Assembly: GCA_937899365.1 (NCBI GenBank)
Contig: CALBPH010000335.1
Span: 1-11,661, forward strand
Origin: an uncultured Leptolyngbya sp.
GTDB taxonomy: Bacteria > Cyanobacteriota > Cyanobacteriia > Phormidesmidales > Phormidesmidaceae
Direction of reading: 5' to 3'
DNA length: 11,661 nt
Both the position numbers and the translations under genes were made by a program. Below the pieces are notes generated by a model. The model was given only the letters and a program-made list of their open reading frames with translations, was not told the DNA's origin and made no database searches. Shown here piece by piece: positions 1-7,408 of this stretch (the first letter of the stretch is position 1; every line of letters starts with the position of its first letter).

Positions 1-1022
1 TCATCCAGTATCTCTAGATCGCCAGTATTGTTGAGATTGGCAATCGTATCCCCATGGTTCTCTAATTCCAATGTCTCTAACTCAGAGATATTGGTTTCAG
101 TTGTCTCAACCAGGTCTAATGTCTCAAAGTCAGAGATCTCTATGTCAGCATCTTCTACCGCAAAGAATGGAACTGAGCTATCTGCATTGAACAGTTCACT
201 GACGGCCATGTCTTCAGCCTCAGCCTCAGAGACACCAACGTTGGGAACATCTTCTAAGTCTAGCTGGGTCGGTAGCTTATCGAGTTTACCGACCATCACC
301 AGAGCCTGGGAGCGTTGCCAAATATTTAGAGACTGGCGTGCTATGGGTTCTATCTGCTCTGGGGCAGCCGTTGTCAGGTGTTGTTGAATAGATTGGCAAA
401 GACTGCTGAATGCTTCGAGTTGGAGCATTTTGCCCAAATCGTGCAATTCTTCCGCCATCATCTCTAGTTCTTCTCGCAGACAGGGTGAGTCTGGAATCTC
501 TAACACCGATGTCAGTCGTTCCAGCAACTCCTCCACTTCTGTGCCAAACATAACAACGGCCGTGTTATCGTCTGACTCTTCTGCGAGTAATGCCAGTTCA
601 TCACTGGGTTGAACCTCACCCAGACAATCGTGCAATTGTTCAAAGAGAGGATGGGCATGGATCTTTAGCCATGACTCTGTGATCGGCGACGCCTGGCGGT
701 GAAGTGCGCTAATCTGGCGCATGCTATCTAAACCTTTCAGCAGAAGCATTTCCAGCGCAGCATCCACCTGGATTGAATTCCGACGAACCTTGACGATCTT
801 TAAAGAATCTTCGAATCGGTGGGCCAGTTGACTCATCGATGGACATTCGATCATTGACCCGATGCCTTTAATCGTATGAGCCGATCGCAGGGCTGCATCC
901 ATCTGTTGAGGATCTACACCTGTTTCAGCGAGCCCGATCAAAACTGATTCAATGGTGTTGAGATATTCATCAACTTCGTCTAGGAAGTTGAGCCAGACCT
1001 CACGATCTGCTGCATGTGACAT
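1..1022 (-). CDS. CheA-type histidine kinase, N-terminal part (runs off left edge)
   Basis: The frame is open from an ATG at 1022 to the window edge, giving 340 codons without a stop. An N-terminal Hpt domain (about residues 1-105) carries the phosphoacceptor His49 in the motif RSAHTIKGIGSM, as in CheA/PixL/PilL/HmpE kinases. Residues 110-265 look helical and may be a second, degenerate Hpt-like module. Residues 270-340 are a very acidic Glu/Asp/Thr-rich linker with an imperfect 16-residue repeat (ISDFETLDL / ISELETLEL). The dimerisation, ATPase and CheW-like domains, and probably a C-terminal receiver, must lie to the left. There is no clear Shine-Dalgarno before the ATG. The gene is last in the visible operon, 132 nt after the receptor gene. 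The role is to phosphorylate the two receiver proteins encoded upstream. Kinase class is secure from the Hpt motif and context; the pathway name (Pil, Hmp or Pix) is inferred. Confidence 0.9.
   Translation of the reverse strand, partial: MSHAADREVWLNFLDEVDEYLNTIESVLIGLAETGVDPQQMDAALRSAHTIKGIGSMIECPSMSQLAHRFEDSLKIVKVRRNSIQVDAALEMLLLKGLDSMRQISALHRQASPITESWLKIHAHPLFEQLHDCLGEVQPSDELALLAEESDDNTAVVMFGTEVEELLERLTSVLEIPDSPCLREELEMMAEELHDLGKMLQLEAFSSLCQSIQQHLTTAAPEQIEPIARQSLNIWQRSQALVMVGKLDKLPTQLDLEDVPNVGVSEAEAEDMAVSELFNADSSVPFFAVEDADIEISDFETLDLVETTETNISELETLELENHGDTIANLNNTGDLEILD
66..143 (-). repeat. Imperfect 48-nt direct repeat in the kinase linker
   Basis: The plus-strand string AATGTCTC-N4-TCAGAGAT occurs at 70-89 and again at 118-137, exactly 48 nt apart and in frame, with 18 of 20 positions identical. 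It encodes the repeated acidic segments of the kinase linker. A further related piece (LEILDE) sits at the window edge, so the repeat may continue to the left. Confidence 0.6.
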
Positions 1023-1079
1023 GGGTTTAATTTAATAGAGCAGAACTAGTTTGATAGAAGAAAAAACGACGATTAAGGT

Positions 1080-1148
1080 GTTGCTGAGCTTGAGAGGGAA
1101 AATCTGCCCAGGTAGGAGAGATTTACCCCCCTCTTAGCGCTCAGCAAC
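1080..1148 (-). terminator. Long intercistronic hairpin after the receptor gene
   Basis: Perfect 10-bp arms GTTGCTGAGC (1080-1089) and GCTCAGCAAC (1139-1148) enclose inner complementary blocks: GAGGG with CCCTC, and AAATCT (1100-1105) with AGATTT. The whole 69 nt can therefore fold into one long interrupted stem. On the minus strand it begins 7 nt after the receptor stop codon and is followed about 12 nt later by a run of six T. It may be a partial terminator or an RNA-stability element that lowers kinase expression relative to the receptor. A dispersed repeat is an alternative, because the same arm sequence recurs near 11360-11455. Confidence 0.5.
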
Positions 1149-1154
1149 GGTTGA

Positions 1155-3497
1155 TTATGCGTCCGTTTTAACCTTGAACTGGTCCACAGCCGATTCCAGT
1201 TCTCGGGCAACTTCCACCGTGTTGTGCAGTGTTCCGGCCACCTGACGTGAAGACTCAGACGTGCGCTTAGACGCTTGGGTAATCTGCTGCATAAGTTGAG
1301 TGACCGTCTGAGACGTTTCAGCCTGGGATACCGTTGCTTTAGAAATAGACTGCAGCAGTGTGTCAATTTGCTGGGATACTTCCACAATCTGTCCTAAGCC
1401 TTGCTTGGTTTCTTGTACTAACTGTGTACCTTCAACCACCTGAGTTGTACCCCGTTCCATGGCTTCAACCACGTCTCGAGTACCCATCTGAATGTTCTTT
1501 ACAATCTGCTCAATCTCTTTGGTTGCTGCCGCTGACTGCTCTGCCAGTTGACCAACCTCACTTGCAACCACCGCGAAACCTTGCCCCTCTTCCCCAGCGT
1601 GGGCCGCCTCAATACTGGCGTTTACTGCCAGCAGGTTGGTTTTCATCGCAATCTCGTTAATTAACGAAACCACCTGGGAGATCTGCTGGGACGATTCACC
1701 CAACTGTTTTACCTTTTTCCCGGTTTCTGCCACGGTAGACCGTAGGTCAAGAATACTGTCTACTGTGCGGTCCATGGCAGTTCCACTATCTTGAGCGGCG
1801 TTGGAGGCCACCTGGGCAACTTCCGCTGCCTGACGGGCGTTATCGGCCACGTCCTGAATGGATGTCGACATCTGCTCAACAGAGTTTAGCGTATTGGTAA
1901 TTTCGTCCATCTGAGCCAGGGCTTCATCCGCCAGCTGCTGAATCGCTCCTTCACTCTCGTCAATGGAGCTGTTTACCTGACCTGTTGCTTGTTTTACCTG
2001 GACTACGATGGTGCGCAAGTTCTCAATAATGGCGTTGAAAACGTCACCAATAATACCAATTTCACCCGCTGTCAGCTCCGTACGTACGGTTAAATTACCA
2101 TTGGAGGCTTCTTCCATCTCATTCAGCAGCTGTACCAGTTCACGCTGTAAGACTTCATTCCGCTGGCGTTCTTCCTCAGCGCGTTCTACCTGTGCTTGGG
2201 CAGAAATTTGCTGTTGTACCGACTCTTCTTGTTTTACCAGCAGATTTTGAATCTGGGATGCCATCAGGTTAATGTTAGTACCCAGCTGGGCAATTTCGTC
2301 TTCACCCTGGGTATCAATTCGAGTTCTAAAGTCCCCTTGTCCTAGACGTTTTACCGAATCAGTAATCTGCAAAATCGGCAATGTGGTTCGTGTTGCCACC
2401 AGGGTGGCAATGGCCGCTACCAGTAAAGCTGTGATACCGGTTCCTAAAAGTACTGTCGTTAGAAGCTGTCGAGACGCTGCAAACGCGGTGGAGGTATCAA
2501 CCAGACTGACCACACTCCAATTGAGCTGTGGAGCGCCAGGGTCATGAATAATGGGGGCATAGGCCGTGAGTTGGGGACCTGCTCCTTGATTGAGGATAGA
2601 CGCCTGTACTTCCCGATCCTCTAGCCAAGAAACCGCATTAGAAAGGTTGGCTAGAATTGGATTGTTTTCGCCTTCTTCAGTGTTGGTTAGAAAGATCTGT
2701 TCGTTGGCGTCGATTAGGGCGACTTCAGTATTTTCGTCTGCAAACGCGCTTACACGCTGCTTTAGTTCTTGCACGTCAAGACGAATACGAACCATGTAGA
2801 GCATCTCGCCCGTGGTGCTATCAAAAATTGGGGCAGCTCCAATCAGCGCGAATTCCAGTCCCCCTGCCCTCGGTGCCCGTGGCTGTACCCAGGTAATGTC
2901 TTGGGTAGCAACAATATTTTGAAACCAGTCGTTTTGACTTACGTTTGATGGAATACCATCTGGGTTGCTAACGGCAACAGGATTACCCTGGAGGTCTACC
3001 ACAGCCATATCTTCATAGAGCGGTGAATTTTCCACTAGCTCTTGTAGAAAGGCATTTCGATCCGCAACTTCTGTCGCTTCGCGCACCTTAGCATCTGCAA
3101 ACATGCTCAGCTGAGAGAAGGTTCTCAAGTCTTGGAAACGGGCATCCATAAATTCCGCCGTAAAGTTAGCGATATCTGTGGTGGTGGTTTCCCTTGTCTC
3201 AGTTACCTGAGTGGTAACTCGCTGCTGTACGAAGAAATATCCGATACCTCCTACACCAACCACGGGAGCTACTCCCAAAGACAGCGCCAGAGCCAGCACC
3301 TTAGTTCTAAGCGTTAGCTTTTGCCAAAACCCCTTGCCCTTAGAAGATGTTGGAGAGGTGGCAGACTGGGCGTACTGTTGATTGGCTCTAGCGTCTTGAG
3401 ACGAATAACTAGAAGAATCCATACCGTCAGGCAGACTACCACCACTGGCAGCTGAGAGGTTGTTCAACTGAGACGGAAATTCTGTATTGGGGGCCAT
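1155..3497 (-). CDS. Transmembrane methyl-accepting chemoreceptor (PilJ/HmpD-like)
   Basis: The 780-residue protein has a Ser/Gln-rich cytoplasmic N-terminus (1-58) and a first membrane helix (about 64-90). A periplasmic dCache-like sensor spans about 91-343, with a typical segment around VVDLQGNPVA and the WFQNIV region. A second membrane helix (about 344-372) leads into HAMP (372-422), a coiled coil, a second HAMP-like segment (about 460-500), and a long MCP signalling hairpin (500-780). The tip (611-640) reads INEIAMKTNLLAVNASIEAA, then HAGEEGQGF. The usual Arg of the EAARAGE motif is His633 here. There is no GAF/phytochrome domain, which argues against a PixJ photoreceptor, and no C-terminal CheR-binding pentapeptide. 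ATG at 3497 is the first in-frame start; the SD is weak. The gene follows the CheW-like gene by 67 nt. It senses an unknown ligand and controls the kinase through the CheW-like protein. Confidence 0.95.
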   Translation of the reverse strand: MAPNTEFPSQLNNLSAASGGSLPDGMDSSSYSSQDARANQQYAQSATSPTSSKGKGFWQKLTLRTKVLALALSLGVAPVVGVGGIGYFFVQQRVTTQVTETRETTTTDIANFTAEFMDARFQDLRTFSQLSMFADAKVREATEVADRNAFLQELVENSPLYEDMAVVDLQGNPVAVSNPDGIPSNVSQNDWFQNIVATQDITWVQPRAPRAGGLEFALIGAAPIFDSTTGEMLYMVRIRLDVQELKQRVSAFADENTEVALIDANEQIFLTNTEEGENNPILANLSNAVSWLEDREVQASILNQGAGPQLTAYAPIIHDPGAPQLNWSVVSLVDTSTAFAASRQLLTTVLLGTGITALLVAAIATLVATRTTLPILQITDSVKRLGQGDFRTRIDTQGEDEIAQLGTNINLMASQIQNLLVKQEESVQQQISAQAQVERAEEERQRNEVLQRELVQLLNEMEEASNGNLTVRTELTAGEIGIIGDVFNAIIENLRTIVVQVKQATGQVNSSIDESEGAIQQLADEALAQMDEITNTLNSVEQMSTSIQDVADNARQAAEVAQVASNAAQDSGTAMDRTVDSILDLRSTVAETGKKVKQLGESSQQISQVVSLINEIAMKTNLLAVNASIEAAHAGEEGQGFAVVASEVGQLAEQSAAATKEIEQIVKNIQMGTRDVVEAMERGTTQVVEGTQLVQETKQGLGQIVEVSQQIDTLLQSISKATVSQAETSQTVTQLMQQITQASKRTSESSRQVAGTLHNTVEVARELESAVDQFKVKTDA

Positions 3498-3547
3498 CGT
3501 TGTAAATCTCTGGAGTAGGAGTGGATAGGGAGGATTTGGAGATTCGA

Positions 3548-3572
3548 GCAGTTAGGATAGGGGCCTAACTGC
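3548..3572 (-). repeat. Hairpin overlapping the CheW-like stop codon
   Basis: Perfect 9-bp arms GCAGTTAGG (3548-3556) and CCTAACTGC (3564-3572) flank a 7-nt loop. The TAG stop of the CheW-like gene (3565-3567) lies inside the stem. No T-run follows, so it is more likely an intercistronic structure affecting mRNA stability or translation than a terminator. Confidence 0.5.
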
Positions 3573-4107
3573 TTTGCAAAATGGGAGAGCGAGCGATCGC
3601 TTCAGCATCTAGGACAAGCAGCATTTCATCTTGCTGCAGCAAGCACCCGCGTAGACAAGGCGCTAAGTTTGGGGCAAAGTGCCCCTTAGGCGTCTGAATT
3701 GAATCTGGGGGAAACCGGACCACCCCTTTCATGGTCGGTACGATTAACCCCAGCAGGGCCTGGTTGTGAGCAGTTGCTACCAGCATGTTCTGTTGCTGTA
3801 GCCTCTGGGCAACACGGATAATTACGACGTTATAATTACGAATATTTGACGGAAGTGGCGTGGATAGTAGCATATGTGCCAAGTCAACTAGCCACATCAC
3901 TCGACTCCGTCGAGTGGATAATCCCAGCACACAGGATGGCATGTTAGGCATGGGCGTAATCTGCTGTGCCGGAAGAACAATTACTTCCTGAACCTGGTGC
4001 ATTGAAAAAATTGCTGGTGTCTGCTCATTGAGCTGAAAGCTCAAACAGGACGCACCCGCAGTTCCCTCTGGCTGAATAGAGCGATGAGCTAGGACTGAGG
4101 CATTCAT
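3565..4107 (-). CDS. CheW-like adaptor (PilI/PixI/HmpC family)
   Basis: This 180-residue soluble protein links the chemoreceptor to the CheA-type kinase. A CheW fold covers about residues 18-175. The typical cyanobacterial PilI/PixI signature PMPNMPSCVLGLSTRRSR lies at 52-69, followed by the hydrophobic strand VMWLVDLAHML. The second half ends with a strand-rich LLLVLDAEAI segment. Its ATG (4107-4105) overlaps the TGA of the upstream CheY-like gene (4106-4104) in an ATGA arrangement, so the two are probably translationally coupled. No separate Shine-Dalgarno is visible. The length is normal for the family. The HIP1 octamer at 3593-3600 encodes its Ala-Ile-Ala near the C-terminus. Confidence 0.9.
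   Translation of the reverse strand: MNASVLAHRSIQPEGTAGASCLSFQLNEQTPAIFSMHQVQEVIVLPAQQITPMPNMPSCVLGLSTRRSRVMWLVDLAHMLLSTPLPSNIRNYNVVIIRVAQRLQQQNMLVATAHNQALLGLIVPTMKGVVRFPPDSIQTPKGHFAPNLAPCLRGCLLQQDEMLLVLDAEAIARSPILQSS
3593..3600. repeat. HIP1 octamer GCGATCGC
   Basis: A palindromic GCGATCGC lies within the CheW-like gene; a second copy is at 7822-7829 inside the chromate transporter gene. HIP1 is over-represented in many cyanobacterial genomes, so it supports the host assignment. Confidence 0.8.
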
Positions 4108-4469
4108 TGGCTTAAGCTGTACCGAACGGCGTTTACAAGTTGATCTTCAGTAAAGGGTTTGGTGACATACACATTCACACCTTGTTTCATGGCCCAAAGA
4201 CGATCAATCTCTCCTGACTTGGAGGTACAGGCAACAATCGGCATCTTTTGAGTTGCCGGATTTTTCTTTAGATTGCGGCACATTTCTAAACCATTCATCC
4301 CCGGCATGACTAAATCTGTCACGATCACATTGGGTTGATGCTCTATGGCTTTGCTTAGAGCTTCTTTAGCATCAGTGGCTACAATCACGGTATAGCCACC
4401 CTTTCGCAAGTAATTGCTGATGAGTTCCAATTCGTTAATAGAATCATCGACAACTAGGATCTTAGTCAC
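4104..4469 (-). CDS. CheY-like single-domain response regulator (PilH/PixH family)
   Basis: The 121-residue protein is a stand-alone receiver with every catalytic position present: the acidic pair Asp8-Asp9, phosphoacceptor Asp52 in VTDLVMPGMNG, the switch Thr82 and Lys104 in TKPF. It has no output domain. The start codon is GTG at 4469, chosen because a strong Shine-Dalgarno (GAGGTGA) ends 6-7 nt upstream and because the receiver fold begins directly at TKILVVDD. Its stop overlaps the CheW-like start by 4 nt. It should accept phosphate from the CheA-type kinase and act as an output or phosphate sink for pilus or motility control. The family is certain; the Pil, Pix or Hmp label is inferred from gene order. 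Confidence 0.95.
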   Translation of the reverse strand: MTKILVVDDSINELELISNYLRKGGYTVIVATDAKEALSKAIEHQPNVIVTDLVMPGMNGLEMCRNLKKNPATQKMPIVACTSKSGEIDRLWAMKQGVNVYVTKPFTEDQLVNAVRYSLSQ

Positions 4470-4475
4470 GTTAAA

Positions 4476-4482
4476 TCACCTC
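4476..4482 (-). promoter_or_regulatory. Strong Shine-Dalgarno deciding a GTG start
   Basis: The minus strand reads GAGGTGA at 4482-4476, complementary to the 16S anti-SD, at normal spacing from the GTG at 4469. It is one of the two clearest ribosome-binding sites in the window and supports the non-ATG start of the CheY-like gene. Confidence 0.75.
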
Positions 4483-4578
4483 AAAAGCTATTTTGAATAC
4501 TGTTTGGGAAAATCAAAACCTAAGAAATATATCGAGGTATCCAGGTAATTCTCTTACTTTTAAATAATGAGATTATCT

Positions 4579-4615
4579 AGGTTTCTAGAACATATTTTTA
4601 AGTCAGGTTTCTAGA
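4579..4615. repeat. 11-bp direct repeat across the PATAN-REC stop
   Basis: AGGTTTCTAGA occurs at 4579-4589 and 4605-4615, 26 nt apart. One copy is just downstream of the regulator's stop codon (4598-4600) and the other inside its last codons. The 128-nt gap between this gene and the CheY-like gene is AT-rich; I see no convincing terminator or promoter in it. Confidence 0.4.
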
Positions 4616-5926
4616 TATCACATCTAGCAAGCTAGCTCTATTAAAAGGTTTCTCCAAGTAGTCTGTAGCACCCACTAATTTAGCTCTTGTTTTGTTGATA
4701 ATCCCCTTCTTGCCTGTAACCATTACAACCGGGATTTCTTCAAATCCGGGAAGACGTCTTAACATCCTACATAATTCATATCCGCTAATGGTGGGCATTG
4801 TTAGATCAAGCAAAATCATGTCTGGCTTTAGTCGTTTTAGCTGAAATGTTGCCTTGATTGGTTCAAGGAACTTGAAAACTGAATAGTTTTCTTCACCTAA
4901 GAAACGCTCGATTTGATCTAGCGTATTTGGACTATCGTCTACACAGGCAATAACCGGACGAGTTTTTTGCTTTTTATTGAAGGTAGATGCTTGGGGTATT
5001 GAAGTAGATGCCCCTAAAGAAGTTTCTCTAATTGGCTTTACTTCTTGAGTTTTTCTCAAAGATGTATTTTCGAGCCCGGATAACCTGTCCCATGGATGCT
5101 CTGGAGCTCTTAAAATTATTGACTTATTATCAATATATGGATATAAAAATTTGGCAAAGTCTAATTCGTCTTGATGTAAAATGGCGGCGATATGGCGAAT
5201 GCTATATCCTCGCAAAAGCGTTCCAAGCTTTGTTTTTAGTCTTGGCGATATAGTATCGGTGTTGTTAGTACTGAAAAAAGTTTCTTGACTAACAATATAG
5301 GGGCGTTGGTGAGGTGAGCTAATTAACGGGGAAAGTAATTTCCAAGTATTTGATCGCGTTCGACAGTTTTCAATGGTCGCTTTGGGATCAAGTTTACAAA
5401 AGACAGGAATCTCAAACAATTCTCTATCAATTCTGACGGCACCTCCCGTCAGAGATAGAAATGACTCAATTGCTTCTTGGGTTAATTGCTCTATTAGTTC
5501 TTCGGCTTGGTAGGTCTCTAAAAATTTTTGCTCAACTAAATAGCATATAATCTGATATTCAAAATATTGAATAGATTGAATATTATTGGACTTAATGTCT
5601 AGTAATTCGTCAGTATTTTGCTCCAGCCATGAAAATGCTTCCTGGCTCATGCTAGCCAACTTTAATTTAAGCCACTTAAGGGAGTAAACAAGAGTTTTTG
5701 CAGAGGCATGGGAGGCATAGTTGAGTTTGCCATCTTTAAAGTATATCCACCAGGACAGTGACTTTGCGTCGACTTCCAAACATCCACTGCCATAGGTATG
5801 AACAAAACTTGCCAATAAAACCGGAGGCTGAAAACTCCGAATAGATTTGCTGGTGGTTGTGGGTCTTGGTTTATGCAAGCTTTTCATGAAGTTCATATCT
5901 TTAGAATTCCCGTAGGTCTTAACCAT
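4598..5926 (-). CDS. PATAN-REC response regulator (PatA/PixG/HmpA-like)
   Basis: This 442-residue protein is the first gene of the visible operon. Residues about 34-110 match the DUF4388/PATAN type, with the characteristic turn YFKDGKLNYASH at 62-73. A longer helical middle part runs to about 300, followed by a Ser/Thr/Lys-rich linker. The C-terminal receiver (323-442) has Asp330-Asp331, phosphoacceptor Asp374 in LLDLTMP, Thr404 and Lys426 in EKPF. PatA-family proteins head Pix, Pil, Ptx and Hmp loci in cyanobacteria and act in phototaxis, hormogonium motility or heterocyst patterning. The start is uncertain: ATG 5926 has no Shine-Dalgarno, and in-frame ATGs at 5896 and 5887 are alternatives that spare both domains. 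The gene is visibly more AT-rich than the receptor gene downstream. Confidence 0.92.
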   Translation of the reverse strand: MVKTYGNSKDMNFMKSLHKPRPTTTSKSIRSFQPPVLLASFVHTYGSGCLEVDAKSLSWWIYFKDGKLNYASHASAKTLVYSLKWLKLKLASMSQEAFSWLEQNTDELLDIKSNNIQSIQYFEYQIICYLVEQKFLETYQAEELIEQLTQEAIESFLSLTGGAVRIDRELFEIPVFCKLDPKATIENCRTRSNTWKLLSPLISSPHQRPYIVSQETFFSTNNTDTISPRLKTKLGTLLRGYSIRHIAAILHQDELDFAKFLYPYIDNKSIILRAPEHPWDRLSGLENTSLRKTQEVKPIRETSLGASTSIPQASTFNKKQKTRPVIACVDDSPNTLDQIERFLGEENYSVFKFLEPIKATFQLKRLKPDMILLDLTMPTISGYELCRMLRRLPGFEEIPVVMVTGKKGIINKTRAKLVGATDYLEKPFNRASLLDVISRNLT

Positions 5927-6200
5927 TAGCTAGTACCTAGTGCCAAGGCAAAACGAAAGCGACAATAAATACACCTTTAACCTCAAAATTTTGCAATGAA
6001 AAATTTCAGTGCTTGAGTTTAAATAAATCTCATGTGCGCATCATCAAGTTATTGACATGGTCACATGGGTTGAAAGAGTTTCTAAAATCCTTTTTAGTTC
6101 AGTATTTTGGCCGAGAAATTAGAATTTGAGTTGAAATACTCTCTTTTCTCGACTAGAATTCAAAACATAAGAAAAATTAGAAAAATCTTTCCTGCGTAAC

Positions 6201-6289
6201 ATTTCGAACATAGCCTTATGGGCAACCTGATTAACATGGGAAACTATTCAATAGTTAAAGTGGTTTCTCCGGTAATCTAAGTTCGAAAT
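6201..6289. repeat. Inverted repeat with nested hairpin
   Basis: Perfect 9-bp arms ATTTCGAAC (6201-6209) and GTTCGAAAT (6281-6289) enclose 71 nt that contain a second perfect hairpin, AACTAT-TCA-ATAGTT (6242-6256). It could be a small structured RNA, a miniature element or chance; no target-site duplication is evident. Confidence 0.35.
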
Positions 6290-6789
6290 TTGATATTGGT
6301 TTGAACCGATTAGTTAAAGGGTTGTCTTACTTAATTTGATGGCACACGTTCAGCTTCCTTTTGGGAAGCTTAAGAGCGGGAACAACATGACTGTTAAGCG
6401 TTTATATACGAGGCAGGGCCTGGTTTTAACACTTAATACAAAAATCTTTTTGCCATTACTGAGTGAAGGAATACACCAACCTGTTAAAAATGTTACACGC
6501 TCGCATCTTGCAGATAAAATCCTTCTGATAAACAGAAACGTCCTCTTTTTATTCACAGAGACGTTCTGTATAGCAGAGATAGATTTTAAGACAGCTGTGC
6601 ACATGGTATGCTTGCAACAGCTTAAAGTCATGAAGCCATGACACAGATGAGATCGCACCAGTATTTGGCGATGGCTGACCTACGGTGCTTACCGATAAAT
6701 AACGTTAGGTTACACCTCTGATGATCAATAATAGGTTCAAGACGACAATTGTCGAAAAGCATAGAGAGCCTGGATGTTTACACCCCTAA

Positions 6790-6909
6790 TCAAAGCCTGA
6801 ATGTAGATGGCGTGCCCTTGATTTTGTCGTTGAAAATATGACTAGAACGGTAGATAAACCTGTTGCGGTGGATGGTAAACCCTTGACGGAACAAAATCAC
6901 CTTAAGTGA
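6790..6909 (+). other. Short coding-like ORF fragment, unidentified
   Basis: Between two in-frame stops this frame encodes 39 residues that read like protein rather than random sequence, including ALDFVVENMTRTVDK followed by PVAVDGKPLTEQNHLK. The only internal ATG (6838) has no ribosome-binding site, and the same frame upstream is broken by a stop at 6787. I do not recognise it. A remnant of a decayed gene or mobile element is possible; chance is also possible. Confidence 0.2.
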
Positions 6910-6956
6910 GTGTTCTGTACTTAGTATAGTATTCTATCAGCCTAGCAAGTTTCATG

Positions 6957-7218
6957 TAGACTAAAGTAGATTTACCAATACTTTGTAATCGCAGAGAACT
7001 TCCCCAAGGGGGAAGAAAATGTCCTGATATCGAATCTCAGCCGTGAAAGCCTATGGTTGAGCAGCAAAACTCACTAGCTTTGAAGCCGCTTAAGCCTTAG
7101 CAGATTCCTTTGAGAATAGGTAACTGCCGATCATAGGGCTATAGATAATGCTCCATTGACTCTGGATTTTCTTTTTAGGTAAGCGCCTAGACTAAGTTAG
7201 ATGAGCTTAGACTAAAGT
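6957..7218. repeat. Thrice-repeated motif TAGACTAA(A)GT
   Basis: TAGACTAAAGT occurs at 6957-6967 and 7208-7218, and TAGACTAAGT at 7188-7197. The last two starts are 20 nt apart, close to two helical turns. They may be protein-binding sites or chance AT-rich repeats; no adjacent promoter is apparent. Confidence 0.3.
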
Positions 7219-7236
7219 CGTAGGCTCCAAGCATAA

Positions 7237-7273
7237 TCCCATCTGCTGAATGATGGGTTTCTAGCAGATGGGA
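7237..7273. repeat. 11-bp-stem hairpin with an alternative fold
   Basis: Perfect arms TCCCATCTGCT (7237-7247) and AGCAGATGGGA (7263-7273) flank a 15-nt loop. The loop itself contains GATGGG (7252-7257), which could pair with CCCATC (7238-7243) instead, giving two mutually exclusive hairpins. No T-run follows on either strand, so a simple terminator is unlikely. Confidence 0.5.
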
Positions 7274-7408
7274 CGATTGAATAAGAGCTGACTGGGCAAT
7301 TAATCACCCCATACATCTATCGATTCAGATTGGCTGCCTAGTAATTTTAGGCTTCTAGGGATATCTATTGCCCCAAATAATCTGATAAATGCAATGGAAG
7401 ACGCTACG

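Noticed and set aside
28..612. Plus-strand ORFs of 60-119 codons, Ser-rich
   Set aside because: They are antisense shadows of the CheA-type kinase frame, which has a clear Hpt motif and is open throughout.
1073..1387. Minus-strand 104-codon ORF overlapping the receptor 3' end
   Set aside because: It is an out-of-frame shadow of the receptor gene, Leu/Arg/Ser-rich with no domain.
6050..6090. TTGACA at 6052-6057 as a plus-strand promoter
   Set aside because: No acceptable -10 element at 16-18 nt spacing and no supported plus-strand gene downstream.
6336..6658. Opposing ORFs of about 100 codons on both strands
   Set aside because: They overlap almost fully, lack good start sites and recognisable domains, and include a perfect hairpin; at most one could be real and neither is supported.
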